From: Kingdonia uniflora
Taxonomy: Eukaryota; Streptophyta; Magnoliopsida; Ranunculales; Circaeasteraceae
DNA: 64,000 nucleotides
Direction of reading: 5' to 3'
Assembly (NCBI GenBank): GCA_014058105.1
Contig: JACGCM010000677.1
Coordinates: 591,137-655,136, forward strand
Shown piece after piece: positions 37,901 through 47,988 of the stretch. Under the pieces are notes generated by a model that was not told the DNA's origin, did no database searches, and worked only from the letters and a program-made list of their open reading frames with translations. The position numbers and the translations under genes were made by a program. Positions within the stretch are counted from its first letter, which is position 1; every line of letters starts with the position of its first letter.

Positions 37901-40900
37901 TAAACACTGTAACTAGAACCATTGCATTGCAGCATTAACATAGTTGAACAGAGTCTAATGGGTTTCTAGAAGGTGGACCAGATGTGGGGCTAAATAATTG
38001 CAAGTTTCTTTTTTAGAGAGAGAGAGAGACCACGAGCTCCAGAGTCAGAGAGAACCACCCATGGAAGCTGGGGATTCAAGGCAAACAGGGGGCAAACCAA
38101 GTTGCTTTTTCTCCCTCCCTCCATCTCTCATTTTGGTTCGCCCCTGCCCTCCAGTACCCTCCAACAGGTACACAAAACCAATCGCGTTCCTACCTCCCCT
38201 CCCATCCACCCACCCTCTAATGTTTCACACTCGACAGATGACCCTTTTGGAAGACCCTAAGGTAGAGGAGATCCTTAATGCACTTTGTTTGTTGGCAGCC
38301 TTTTCAATTTACAACTGAAGACATTCTCCCCAAGGTAAAACTGCAGTACCACTTCTTTTTTTAATTGCCTCTTTCATTAACCTTTTCTAAGCTATGAGCA
38401 GGTATGGGCGAGTAAAGAACTTCCGATTGGTCAAATATATAGGTAGATTCCAACCATCTTTCTAGTTTAATTGTGTAATTTCATTGTTATGTCTAGTTAC
38501 CATTAACAAAAGAGGAAAGACTTTCCAATAGTGATGGCTGATACCTGTTTAATCCTATTGTAATTTTTTTTTGTAGTACGTTACTTATGAGAGAATAAAA
38601 TGTGATCTAACATTTTCTAAATGTTGAGCAACATTGAGCTCAAAAAAATCATTCACCAAGAGGGATTCAATCGTTTTCAATCACATTGAAACAACGAGCG
38701 AAATTTGTTAATTGGTTTTAGTTTGTATCTGCAGATTATTTTTAATAGTTTGTGCTTACGATGGAGGAGTGGATTGAATTAGAATTTTTAGCAAGGAGTT
38801 CTCTAGGATTATAACTCATTAGTATTTCATTTTGTATTTTGGCGTTAGAATTAAATTTGAGGATTGGACAGCTAAGTACTTGTCATGTCATATAGGTTCA
38901 AAATATCAAATATTGTGGTATACTTTCTAAATTTTATTAGAGTTTTATCATAGTATTTTCTTAATCAGAAACTACTTCTATGCAAGAAAGCTCTTAGCTC
39001 CCGTGGACTTCCATAATTTTATCCTATCACGCAGACTCCTTAACTGTGAAGTGAGAATTTCCAGCTGACCAAAAGTTAGTCAGCATATGTTACTTAACAA
39101 GCCATGACTATGATTCACGTGGCTCGACCTCGTATGGGTACTACTTACATAGTAGAACAGAATTCCCAACCCGCTTGTGATTAGTGTAGAGGAACCATCA
39201 GTGATGAAATAAACAACACTATCTCGCTAGTCATGTGATCTGGGGCACCCTGGTCAGTAACGAGTCTAATGACGCAAAGCGTCAGTATTGATGCAGATGG
39301 ACCTAGGTGTTGTAGAGTAGTGTAGATGGCTGCAGTTTCTGTAGAATCTAAGATGGACAGATATCTGCGGAGCTAGTCTGGCTATGATGATAACATCAAT
39401 ATGGGTTTGCAACTAATTGATATATAAAAAAAATGTGGCTCACTATTGGCCGAGGAAAAAGTGAAGAATGTAAGAATTCCATAAGAGTGGCAGTAAGAAT
39501 AAAGGAAATGGAACTGGGGAGAAGAGTACACTTTACTAGCTTAAGGACTAATAGAAATCGTGATTATATTATCCATTATTTCGGCTACCAACCCAGCTCC
39601 ATTCATGACCACAACCACGTTCAATCTCCAATGGCCATGGTCACTGACTAGATTATCAATTGAGTCACACTCTCTTTTGGCACTTACTGTAGCGTATAAA
39701 GCATCAAGAAACTTGTGTTTTATGGAACTCCGACTTAAGTACGAATAACAACATAAGCAGAGTCTTGCCACATACCCTCTACTTGTTTTCTATCTGTTCA
39801 CATATCTGTTGGTGGTGATTAGATTCGCAAATTTTTTAAGATTTTCTATTCTGTACATAATTAGAAGCCATTCTACTTTTGTGTGTGTATTTGTGTGTGA
39901 GTGAGAGAGAGAGAGAGAGAGTTGAAAAGTGATGGGATAAAAAAAAGAAGGGTTCTATTGACTTGTCTCATTGTGGATGGAACCGGTGAATTAAGTTATT
40001 AGGTTATCCATTATTCTCTTGTCACAATCCTATCCTTGGTCATAAAGCTGGGGGTATCGGAGTCCTCTTTGGAGCGCTCTTATCCAAATTTGGGTCTATG
40101 TGAAGCAACTTGAATAAAATACAATCAATAATAAGGAAAGAACCTCCACAAATAATGGATCCTTAGGATGGCAGGTCCACTAGCAATGAAGGAAAGTTGG
40201 GGAGATCGTCACTATTGGAAACGGAAAGTGAACCCTCATCCACGAGTTAAATAATCTTTGAGAAATGCCATCAAGAATCAACAAAGGCGTAAAAAATGCA
40301 CCAAGGACTAATGAAGATCTTTTGTATTACATCGAACAAGGGTGTACGGACCCAATATGATCACTCTAGGGCCTGTGGAAATCTTTAAATGGTCTTGCAG
40401 CAACCATAGATCAGAGAGAATAGCCCCAGGGGTAGCCCTTGTGGTATGAGAGCGGTAGGAGAAAACTCGAGGGAGGTTTTAGTGCAACTGCAAACTAAGG
40501 CGTAAAGAACGGGTTTGAAGAGATTTGTACTTAACCACTACATAAATCAGATGTCTTGGTGGGGTCAATTTAATTGGACTCTGTAAAAGTAAATCAAGGA
40601 GCACGGATCTGAGATGCCTTGATAACACATTGCTTGCATTTTATGAAAGAATTGGTCGACCAGACCAGAATGTCACAAGGCTGTAGGTTGATTTGATTGG
40701 ACTTGGCAAAATAACTGGATCAACAACGCTAGTGTGTAAAACTAGGGCTTCCTTATCTATACCAGACTAACAACTTTCTACTTTTCATTTAAATTCACAC
40801 ACATATCATGACTCTTTTCATTTTTCTCAAGTACACAATTGCCATAATTTAAGGTCTAAATAACAACCTTCTAGGTTGTATTCAAATATATTGTTCTTTT

Positions 40901-43900
40901 TTCACATTTTATATATGATACTTACAATGCCAATAACCAGTGCCATAATACCCAGAATGACGCAATGTCAGTGTAAAGTATATGATGCCACAATCAATTT
41001 GAAAATGAAAAGGAAAAAACATGCATCAATATCGGAGAACTTAAGAATAGGTAGTTCACAAATAGTTTATCTACCATTGTTATTACTGTAAAGCATGCTA
41101 TCAAAGAACAAGATGCAAAAATAAACTTGAGGTACAAACTGAATAACTGCATGAAGAAATCTATCTTTATTGGGGAGACAAATTCAGTGAAATTTTCTAA
41201 AGATGCATCAACATACCTTTTCAAGTTCCTCCAATACAGCTTGAGCTACATCAGTTTTTTGCTCAAAGAGCTCATCTAACGTCATCTTTGGAACATGAGC
41301 TCGCACCACTGAAATGACAAAAAGCGGAAATATTATATGAATGAAGGAAGCTAAAGTATATCGAATAACAAGGCAGCCAGACATAGTTAAATAATACCGT
41401 CAAATACATAAGCTTGAATTTGTTCTTTAGGGTTTTGCAGCTCATAGAATGCATCGTCAGCATTTTCCTTGATAATTCGATACTGAATGGAACATAGGAG
41501 TTGCACAAAAACATTATCCTGTAGAAAGCAAGATAGTTAGTTAAGAAAATACTGAAATTCAAAAGCGCAAATAGAGGATAATATGCAAGCCATAATTTCA
41601 TATTTTCTTTATCTACGAAGCCTGAGAAACACAAAAAACTTCTACACTTCCCAAAAGTGTTACCAGAAAGTGCGAGAACGAGAACAAACAGTTTTGGTAA
41701 AAAGGGTTTGTAATTCACTCAATCAATGATATAAGTGAAAATATGAACAAAGTTGTTAACTAAACCATATTAATTAATGAAAGACCTTAAGGAAAAATTA
41801 TCAGTCGAGTCGAGTCGAGTCAGAGTCAGGTTATAGCAGTAAATTTAGCCAAAGTTTAGTGGTACCAAACATCTAAACTCCTCATACCATCTTTAAAATT
41901 TGAAAGACGACCTACTCAACTCTATATAGCTTCGCCCATAGAAGGATCGATTGTGCCCTAGTATAATACAATTCTAAGAAAAACAAATACTATGGATTAC
42001 CATTAAGAGTTTTGAAACAATACAAACATAATTTTCATTAGGCATTTAAAATAGGTCATCATCATTAACACTATTTGGGTTGCCTCGTCTGGCATTTGAT
42101 TCTTATATCGCGAGAACCAGGGATTAATCAACAAAAAATTAGGGGGACCATTTACTAATATATTTAAGACATTATGGAATAAAGTTAAAAAACTATTCTA
42201 ATAAATTTCCACATTCTCGATCCTTTTTCTTTCTTAACAAACCAAGAACCACTCTCTCTCAGATTTTTGAAACCTTCATTAATCGCGATTCAAGAAATTG
42301 ATTATTTCAAGTAAAGACAAAGAGAATAGGCCAATAGAATTTGTCGCCTATTAGAGCGATGTGAATGTAACACTCTTAAAGTGCACTCTTCTGAGGATCT
42401 CAAGCGCCTCAAACTGCACGTCTACAATATTCATACTAAAAATTACCACATCTGTGATGCCTGCTTTTGGGTCTTTCCAACCCAAAGACTCTTTGAAATT
42501 CATCAATATAAATTTGTTTGATTGAAAGTTTTTGCTACCCTAATCACTTTTCCGCTTTCGACCCTATTTCATTGCTTCTTTCTTTTGATTTTTCTGGGGG
42601 AGGATGAAATCCCATCAAGTAAGGAAAATCAAAAGAAGCAATGAAATGGGATCAAAGGCGAAGGTGATTGGGGTGGCGAAAACCCTCAATCAAGCGAATT
42701 CATATTGATGAATTTCAAGGAGTCTTTGGGTCAGAAAGAGCCATAACAGACATAAAAATGTGGCAAGTTTTACCATGAGTACTATAGACGTGCAGTTTGA
42801 GACGCTTGAGATCCTCAGAAGAAAACGTACAATTATGAGCGTTACATTTACATTGCTCTAATAGGCGACGGATTTTATGCGCCTCTTCTATGTCTTCTGT
42901 CGAAATAATCAATTTTTTGTATCGCCAGTAATGAAGGTTTTAGTGATTCTTGGTTTGTTGAGAGAGAAAGAAGAGGGAGAATGATGAAATTATGTGAGGA
43001 ATTTATTAGAATTGTTTTTAAACTTTACTTCATAATGTCATAGATATATAAGTAAATGGCCCCCCTAATCTATTGTTGAATAATCTCTAATTGCCGGGGA
43101 ATAAACATCAAAGACCAAACGCCCTAACCCTAACCCTAACCCTAATGATCCTAATAAAAGATTATGTTTGTTTGGTTTCAAAACTCTTAATAATAATGTA
43201 CAATATTTGTTTTTATTAGAATTGTATTATACTTGGGCAAAATCGATATCAACCAGGGGCAAAACTGCATAGAGTTGAGTGAGACGACTTTCAATTTTTA
43301 AGGATGGTATGAGGGGGTTTAGGTGTTTGGTACCACTAAACTTTGGCCAAAGTTATTGTTTTGACTCCACTGAGAATTTTTCCACAAGGTATTTAATCAA
43401 ATAATATGGTTTAGTTAACAACTTTGTTCCTATTTTGACCCCTATTTCATAACACCAAATACGCCCAGATAGATGATTTCAGAGCACCACATTTTCCCTC
43501 ACCTTTGGCAACATCTAACTAACGCAAATGACGTATTCGTTCCACACATTCGACTGATAACGGTAAGCGTGTTGGTCCCAAAATATTCGATACCAATATG
43601 AATATCCAGCTTACTAGAACGGGTATCTTGCAATAGAGTGCCACATACATATACAAATGTGGGATAGACTCAAAACCTATAGCTACTAATAGGAAACAAA
43701 ATGAATATGTTCCATTACAAACCTTTGCAGAACAGGGTATTTTGAACATACCAGCACAATCAAACCATTACTACAACTTAAAGAAAAAGTCAATTTCTCG
43801 ATCATATACAAGGGTGATCCCTGATTTATTTACTTGTCTATCCCATTCCCACTACTTATAATCTCAGCTAGCCATACTATGTTGATCATCAATTTTAACC

Positions 43901-44268
43901 AACTGAAATTCAAGAAACCTAATTGTACTCAACAATCAAAATCGACATATTTTTGCAATATCTCTTGATAATTAAACTAACAAATTTCAGTATCCTTAAC
44001 CTAACAACGCAAATGGGGCATCATAATAAACATGTATAATGATGAATTGAGACCAAATCAATTAAAGACACACACAGACCTTGGTTTTGGTTTCGATGCG
44101 GACATCGAGAGAGTCGATCCGAGTGGAGAGAACACCAGCGAGACATTGACCTGCGAAAGGGTTGAAGCAATGGAAACCAGGTGTTGCGAGTCCATCGAAT
44201 CGACCCCATCTCTCTACCACGCCAACGCTCGCTTGATCTACACACGCAACACAATAAACGTTCCCCAT
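28953..44268 (-). CDS. Hypersensitive-induced reaction (HIR) band-7/SPFH protein, five exons, terminal exon frameshifted
   Basis: Exons: 44268-44080, 41518-41398, 41308-41217, 31013-30917 and 29322-28953. Exon 1 encodes [20 protein letters not shown], with Gly2 for myristoylation and Cys6/Cys9 as possible palmitoylation sites. Exons 2-3 give [12 protein letters not shown] and [14 protein letters not shown]; exon 5 gives [20 protein letters not shown]. All junction phases agree. With the unit 1 terminal exon the protein would be 289 aa, as in Arabidopsis HIRs. Here a one-base deletion (GAAGGAACC to GAAGGACC) shifts the frame and stops at 29,125-29,123, giving about 232 aa without the conserved PHGPG C-terminus. 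The 10.2-kb intron 3 contains a photolyase-like pseudogene, a LINE piece and the older duplicate. HIR proteins form plasma-membrane oligomers linked to immune receptors. The frameshift may be real or a consensus error. Confidence 0.82.
31014..34030. other. HIR intron 3, unit 2 portion
   Basis: Same content as 14,084-17,100: non-coding and homologous at lower identity to 37,099-40,390. No gene is recognised. Confidence 0.6.
33149..33230. repeat. 41-bp direct repeat, unit 2 copy
   Basis: Identical arrangement to 16,220-16,301. Confidence 0.9.
34038..34568 (+). mobile_element. LINE fragment, unit 2 copy
   Basis: Counterpart of 17,110-17,640. A one-base difference opens a 101-codon frame here (34,105-34,410) that reads through zf-RVT-like sequence. 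It is a transposon relic, not a host gene. Confidence 0.7.
34978..35281 (+). pseudogene. Photolyase-like pseudogene, first exon only
   Basis: It starts [19 protein letters not shown] and aligns along its full length with photolyase exon 1. A 5-bp deletion after CCTGTTGTG and a C-to-T change shift the frame into TAG at about codon 33. After the shift it resumes as [20 protein letters not shown] and continues to FFLFQ, where a possible GT donor follows at 35,282. Exons 2-9 are absent. It is clearly more diverged from the two intact copies than they are from each other, so it stems from an older duplication. Its upstream sequence (34,700-34,977) includes its former promoter. It lies inside HIR intron 3 on the opposite strand. 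Confidence 0.88.
35282..37098. other. Non-coding, rearranged sequence in HIR intron 3
   Basis: No gene is seen. About 85 bp at 36,243-36,325 match 17,700-17,795 and 34,640-34,735 (TACGAAAAGTATATG, then AGATAGGAGATATGAGAAA). A (TA)n tract is at about 36,568-36,590. Several short ATATCG-rich segments recur at 35,530-35,870. The photolyase exons 2-9 and HIR exons 4-5 expected from an older tandem unit are missing here. Confidence 0.5.
38061..38318 (+). CDS. Unrecognised 85-aa frame, first-exon-like
   Basis: It lies in the segment unique to the older duplicate. A GA-rich leader (38,017-38,028) precedes an ATG in good context (CCCATGGAAG). The frame is proline-rich ([19 protein letters not shown]) and GC-richer than its surroundings. 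A plausible acceptor (TTGGCAG) lies inside it and a donor-like AAGGTAAAA at 38,333. I do not recognise the protein. It could be a captured exon, a young orphan gene or chance. No partner exon is identified. Confidence 0.2.
   Translation: MEAGDSRQTGGKPSCFFSLPPSLILVRPCPPVPSNRYTKPIAFLPPLPSTHPLMFHTRQMTLLEDPKVEEILNALCLLAAFSIYN
39899..39920. repeat. (GA)n microsatellite
   Basis: A GT-rich then GA-repeated tract in HIR intron 3. Confidence 0.85.
40391..41216. other. HIR intron 3, proximal part
   Basis: AT-rich non-coding sequence up to the HIR exon 3 donor (GTATGT read on the minus strand at 41,216). No element recognised. Confidence 0.55.
42335..42522 (+). pseudogene. C2H2 zinc-finger fragment, left arm of foldback
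   Basis: The frame reads [16 protein letters not shown] followed by [20 protein letters not shown]. It contains a CxxC-x12-H pattern of a C2H2 finger, and the final histidine of one finger is not obvious. No start or promoter. Probably captured host sequence. Confidence 0.55.
42715..42912 (-). pseudogene. C2H2 zinc-finger fragment, right arm of foldback
   Basis: The minus-strand frame reads [16 protein letters not shown] then [16 protein letters not shown], giving C-x4-C-x12-H-x4-H. It pairs with the left-arm fragment. The frame lacks an ATG start and ends early, so it is a gene fragment carried by the inverted repeat. Confidence 0.55.
43122..43145. repeat. (CCCTAA)4 interstitial telomere-like repeat
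   Basis: Four perfect 6-bp CCCTAA units. This is the TTAGGG type, not the 7-bp TTTAGGG common in most plants. It sits in the right arm of the foldback only; the left arm lacks it. Confidence 0.9.
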
Positions 44269-44310
44269 CTCTCTCTCTCTCTAAAACTCCGTGTGTGTGT
44301 GTTTGATTTT
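44269..44310 (-). promoter_or_regulatory. HIR 5' leader with CT/GA and GT repeats
   Basis: Immediately upstream of the HIR ATG the minus strand reads AGAGAGAGAGAGAGATGGGGAAC, preceded by a (CA)n tract. Such GA-rich leaders are common in plant 5' UTRs. Sequence from about 44,400 on becomes transposon-derived, so the native upstream promoter is short or displaced. Confidence 0.5.
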
Positions 44311-44559
44311 GTTGAAGAACAACACGGTAAATTAATGTGGACTCCTCAAAACACAAAACACACCGCCTCTGGTGAAAAAAAACCCGCGTTTTTCATTTTG
44401 TTTAAGGCCCTGTTTGGCGCAGACCATCTCATGTTTTGCCGTTTGCAAGGCTGTGAAGAGTACAACAAGACTCTCCACATTGGCACATTTAAGAATGTGG
44501 CCAAGAGATTTAACCTAGACATGTCTAGCCTCATTTTTAGCAAGAACTGCCCATCATAG

Positions 44560-46500
44560 ACACCTCAAAGTTATCCAAAGACTCCTCCAAAAATGTCTCT
44601 AGAGAGAAATACCTCATAGCTCCCTTTCACTTTAGTAAATCTAAAACCTTAAATTTTCAGGAGATTGTTTCTCGGGTTTCTAATAGTATCGCCGGATGGA
44701 AAGCCAAAAGTCTATCCTCATTTTCAGGAGACTGACCATCATTAAAGCTCTTAACTCGATAATCCCTTCTTACCTTATGTCTATGTTCCCTTTCCCTGTT
44801 AAGATTTGCAACAAGCTTGACTCCTCCAATGCCAGATTTTTGTGGGGTACAAACGAGGAAGATAGGGATAAAACTCACCTTATTAGTTCGAAACGAATAT
44901 GCAAATCTAAGAAAAAAAGGTTGCCTTGCCACCCGGCATGCTATGCTTCATAACCAAGCCTTGAGGGCCAAACTCTTTTGGAGGATCATCAAAGAACCAG
45001 AAAAGCCCTGGGATAATTGTCTAGTCAAAAAATACGCTCGTAACGAATCTCCTATGACAGTTTCTATCATACCTTGGGATTCCTGGATCTGGAAAGGTAT
45101 CATTCGTGCCAATGATAGGATATGGATGAATCTTTATTGGCACATTGGCAATGGCGAGAATGTTGAATGTTGGTTGGAACCCTGGATCTCAAACTCCCTT
45201 TTGGAAGACTTATTGGACCCGTCCCTTCCAATAGAAGCATTAAAAAAGTCGCCGACCTCATATGTCTTTTATCTCGTTCCTGGAAAGTGGATATTATCCG
45301 ACTAACTTTCTCGGACACCATAGCCGACCACATCCTCTGAATCCCTCTTAGTAAGAACCCGACTAGAGATGTCCTCAGGTGGAAAGAGAAAAGAAATGGT
45401 ATCCTCACCGTCAAGCCTGTCTACCAATCGATGGTAAAAGAGGATGTTTGCTACTCCAACCTCCCTAGTATTGATACTTGGATGGACAATTCGTGGACCA
45501 CAATCTAGAAGCTCAATGTACCTTTTTGTATTTAATACTTTGTTTGGAAAGCTATGCACGAGGGTCTTCCTACGAAGGTCAATCTTAACCGAGGAGAAAA
45601 TCCTGAAGATACAATTTATCCCAGATGCGGCAAAGAGGATGAATCCACCACGCATACTCTCTTCTTCTGTAAAAATGTTCAGGATGTCTAGTACGCATCA
45701 AACCTTGGGATAAACTTCAATTTTTTACCTTACTTAGACTCCACTAGGAAGGTAATGTTTTCGCTGGCCAATAATAGTTGCTTAGGGGAAGACACTATCT
45801 CCCGGTGGGGATGCATCGCTTCTATTATGCATGACATCTGGAATTGCATAAATGACCTTATTTTTAATAGAAAAAAAAGTTAGCCCTAATAGATCATCTC
45901 TAAAGCTAATAGTTACATTATTTCGACGGAATCTTATATCCATCCGATGATAGAATAGACCTCCACCAACCCTAATTCATTACCCCTCCCCTCTATAAGT
46001 AGAGAATGGCATATAATCAACGTTGATACATCTTGGACCTCCTCAGCCTCTCCTAGTAGTACTGGTTTTACTATCAAATCTAACTTAGGTTTTGTGTAAT
46101 GTGCAAGATTCAACTCCACCACTGCAACAAATGCAGAGGAGGCAGAGGCAGTAGCTCTACTGCGTGGTATGGAAGTGGCTAGAGATGCGGCCATAGGAAA
46201 GATCATCATTTTGTCAAACTGTCATCGCCTCGTTAAAGCCTATGCAGAAAAGTTGGTTGATCTCACATGGGGAACACTCAACCTAGCTCCAAATATTTTG
46301 TCTACCACTGCTTTCTTTAAGGATTTTCCAGTTTTTATTTTCTAGTAGTACTTGTAACTGGGAAGCCCATGCTCTTGCTGCTAGAGGGGCGCCTTATGTT
46401 TGTAGTATGTCTGAGGAGGCAAAAAACCTTGTGGACTTTGTTATTTCCTTATTGTCCTTTATGGCCTAATATATTTTGTTTTGCCCAAAATAAAATAAAT
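44560..46500 (+). mobile_element. Degraded LINE: RT C-terminus, zinc-binding and RNase H regions
   Basis: Frames joined across stops give ALNSIIPSYLMSMFPFPVKI, CNKLDSSNARFLWGT, HNQALRAKLFWRIIKEP and IGNGENVECWLEPWIS. Around 46,000-46,450 there is an RNase H-like part with AEEAEAVALLRGMEVAR-type sequence and LSNCHRLVKAYAEKL. It ends with an A-rich AAAATAAAATAAATAAAATAG tail near 46,505. It is 5'-truncated, with many stops and shifts. It lies less than 300 bp upstream of the HIR start codon in opposite orientation. I found no clear target duplication. Confidence 0.85.
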
Positions 46501-46505
46501 AAAAT

Positions 46506-47069
46506 AGGCACATAGCCTTTGGAAAGCACGCGTGTTAATGATCGTGGTTAAGGCATTTTTATTTTACCAAAGGTTAAGGCATTGTTTGGGTTAAAAACTT
46601 GTTTCAAATTCATAAAATATGGTGAACCTATCTAAATGCACCCTTTATAAATGTACAACCTATCTAATTGCATAACAATATCATCATTTAGTAGAGAGTA
46701 AGTCCATAGTCCATAGTCCATAGTCCATATTTATAGAAGAAAACATAAAAATGGTTCCAAGTCAATTAAAATGCAGGAGACAAAACATACCCCTAAGACA
46801 AGTATCTGTAATTATAAATGTAACCCATGATGCTTAAGCCATTAGTAAAGCTCTTTATCTTTTATATATGAAATGCATACAACAGTTACAGACTTGAGAA
46901 CATGGGGAAGTTGGACGTCAAAGAAGCACTCATAGATTGCTCTAATAAGACAACGCAATAGGACCACTGGTACAATAGAAATACAAAAGATTTAGTTATA
47001 GCCAGGACTTTGTAACAACCAATATTGTTGACAAGAAGTAGAAGTTGCTGCAATTGACTTGAAACACCC
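46506..47069. other. Spacer between LINE and F-box pseudogene
   Basis: No gene is recognised. A short TCCATAG tandem repeat (about four units) lies at 46,702-46,729. Confidence 0.6.
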
Positions 47070-47472
47070 ATGTTATTGTAGGATTTGTTGGATACAAATG
47101 GGTGGTGGCGTGATCCTGTCGGAGTTTATGGGATAAAGCGGTTCAAAGATCTTGTCTTCTAGGCTGTAGTCAGGAGCACCATATGGTTCATAATATACCT
47201 GGCCACTGTAATAATAATTTGCATAGTAGATGCAATTGGGCTTACCTCCCCGGAACTCTGACACAAAGATAAAAATAGAAAAATTGTCACCAAGGAATAG
47301 CATCTAACCGCCTAAAGTTGTCACCTCAACCCACTCGTTTTCGACTTGATCTAGCTTGAAGACGTTAAATCTTTAAGTGTAGTAAATCTCAGGTTGGTCA
47401 GGACCATAAAATGTCTCGCCTATACTTCTAGAGACCAGTAACAAGTCCCCATGGCCCTTCTCTGATGATATT
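47070..47472 (-). pseudogene. F-box/DUF295 protein, C-terminal fragment
   Basis: The minus strand reads VFKLDQVENEWVEVTTLGG, a stop, then MLFLGDNFSIFIFVSEFRGG, KPNCIYYANYYYSG, YSLEDKIFEPLYPINSDRI and TPPPICIQQIL before a final stop. This is the typical C-terminus of plant DUF295 (KIB-like) F-box proteins. Internal stops show decay. The 5' side ends exactly at the LTR terminus at 47,473, so the LTR element has inserted into or truncated the gene. Confidence 0.75.
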
Positions 47473-47988
47473 TGTAAGGGCCTAATTTCGTAGTAGCTCG
47501 AAATAGCTCTTACACCAAATATTCCATTGACAAGATTTAACATAACCAAATATAAAATGACACAGGTGATTAACGTGAAAACCTTTGAATAGGTAAAAAC
47601 CGCGACCTCGGTTTGAAGATTTAGTATTTGTATCTTTATTGCTTGAGGCTGATATTTTGATTATAAGTTATGATCTCTTAAGCTAGAAAAACTTCTTCCC
47701 TTTTATCTGGAAATCATCCTTTTTATAGACCTCACTCTTAGTTTGTTTATGTGTGCAAGCACGTTCTACTAAAAATGGGGGCAAGTGGTGGTTAAACTTG
47801 TAACTGCTAGTTCGTGGGAGACATGTGTCTTTGACTTGTTATATTTAATCTATAGTGCTCGAGCCACGTTCTTTATCAGTTCGTTGTACAGGTGTCACTT
47901 CTGCTAGTGTATGTCACGTGTATATTTTATGAGTCTGGTATTGGATCAGTTTGAGTTTATCACAACTTGAGGGACAGGTCCTTATAAT
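47473..47988 (-). mobile_element. Ty3/gypsy LTR, minus orientation
   Basis: It reads TGTAAGGGCC at the left, so the LTR ends canonically in CA on the minus strand. It shares extended similarity with the LTR at 56,365-57,003: GTCAAAGACACaTGTCTCcCACGAACT, CAGCCTCAAGCAATAAAGATAC-type sequence, and AATCACCTGTGTCATTT. A minus-strand TATAAAAAG lies near 47,720-47,728. The right edge is approximate and is followed by a GC-rich CCCCCTCACAACT that, inverted, resembles a polypurine tract. Confidence 0.75.

Larger units (their letters stand above)
37099..40390. repeat. Older, diverged duplicate of HIR intron sequence
   Basis: Colinear blocks match 14,525-17,100 and 31,454-34,030. Examples are 37,099-37,490 with 14,525-14,920; 38,445-38,560 with 14,972-15,080; 38,990-39,120 with 15,505-15,620; and 40,093-40,390 with 16,841-17,100. 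Divergence is visibly much higher than between units 1 and 2. A roughly 0.95-kb segment (37,497-38,440) has no counterpart, and 39,655-39,800 is inverted relative to the other copies. Confidence 0.8.
41735..43437. repeat. 1.7-kb foldback (long inverted repeat) in HIR intron 1
   Basis: The left arm (about 41,735-42,594) and the reverse complement of the right arm (about 42,623-43,437) align end to end at roughly 80% by eye. Both start GAACAAAGTTGTTAACTAAA and run through CCAAAGTTTAGTGGTACCAAAC, TAGGGGGxCCATTTACT and the zinc-finger-like segment, to TTGCTTCTTTCTTTTGATTTT-like sequence at the tip, with a loop of about 28 bases. The terminal boundaries are approximate. No transposase or clear target duplication was found. 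A transcript of the intron could fold into a long imperfect hairpin. Confidence 0.85.

Noticed and set aside
43122..43145. Chromosome-end telomere or fusion point
   Set aside because: Only 24 bp, embedded in one arm of a foldback in an intron, with normal sequence on both sides.
44032..44559. 175-codon plus-strand frame upstream of the LINE
   Set aside because: It is antisense to HIR exon 1 and its leader; the minus-strand reading has clear family identity and splice sites.
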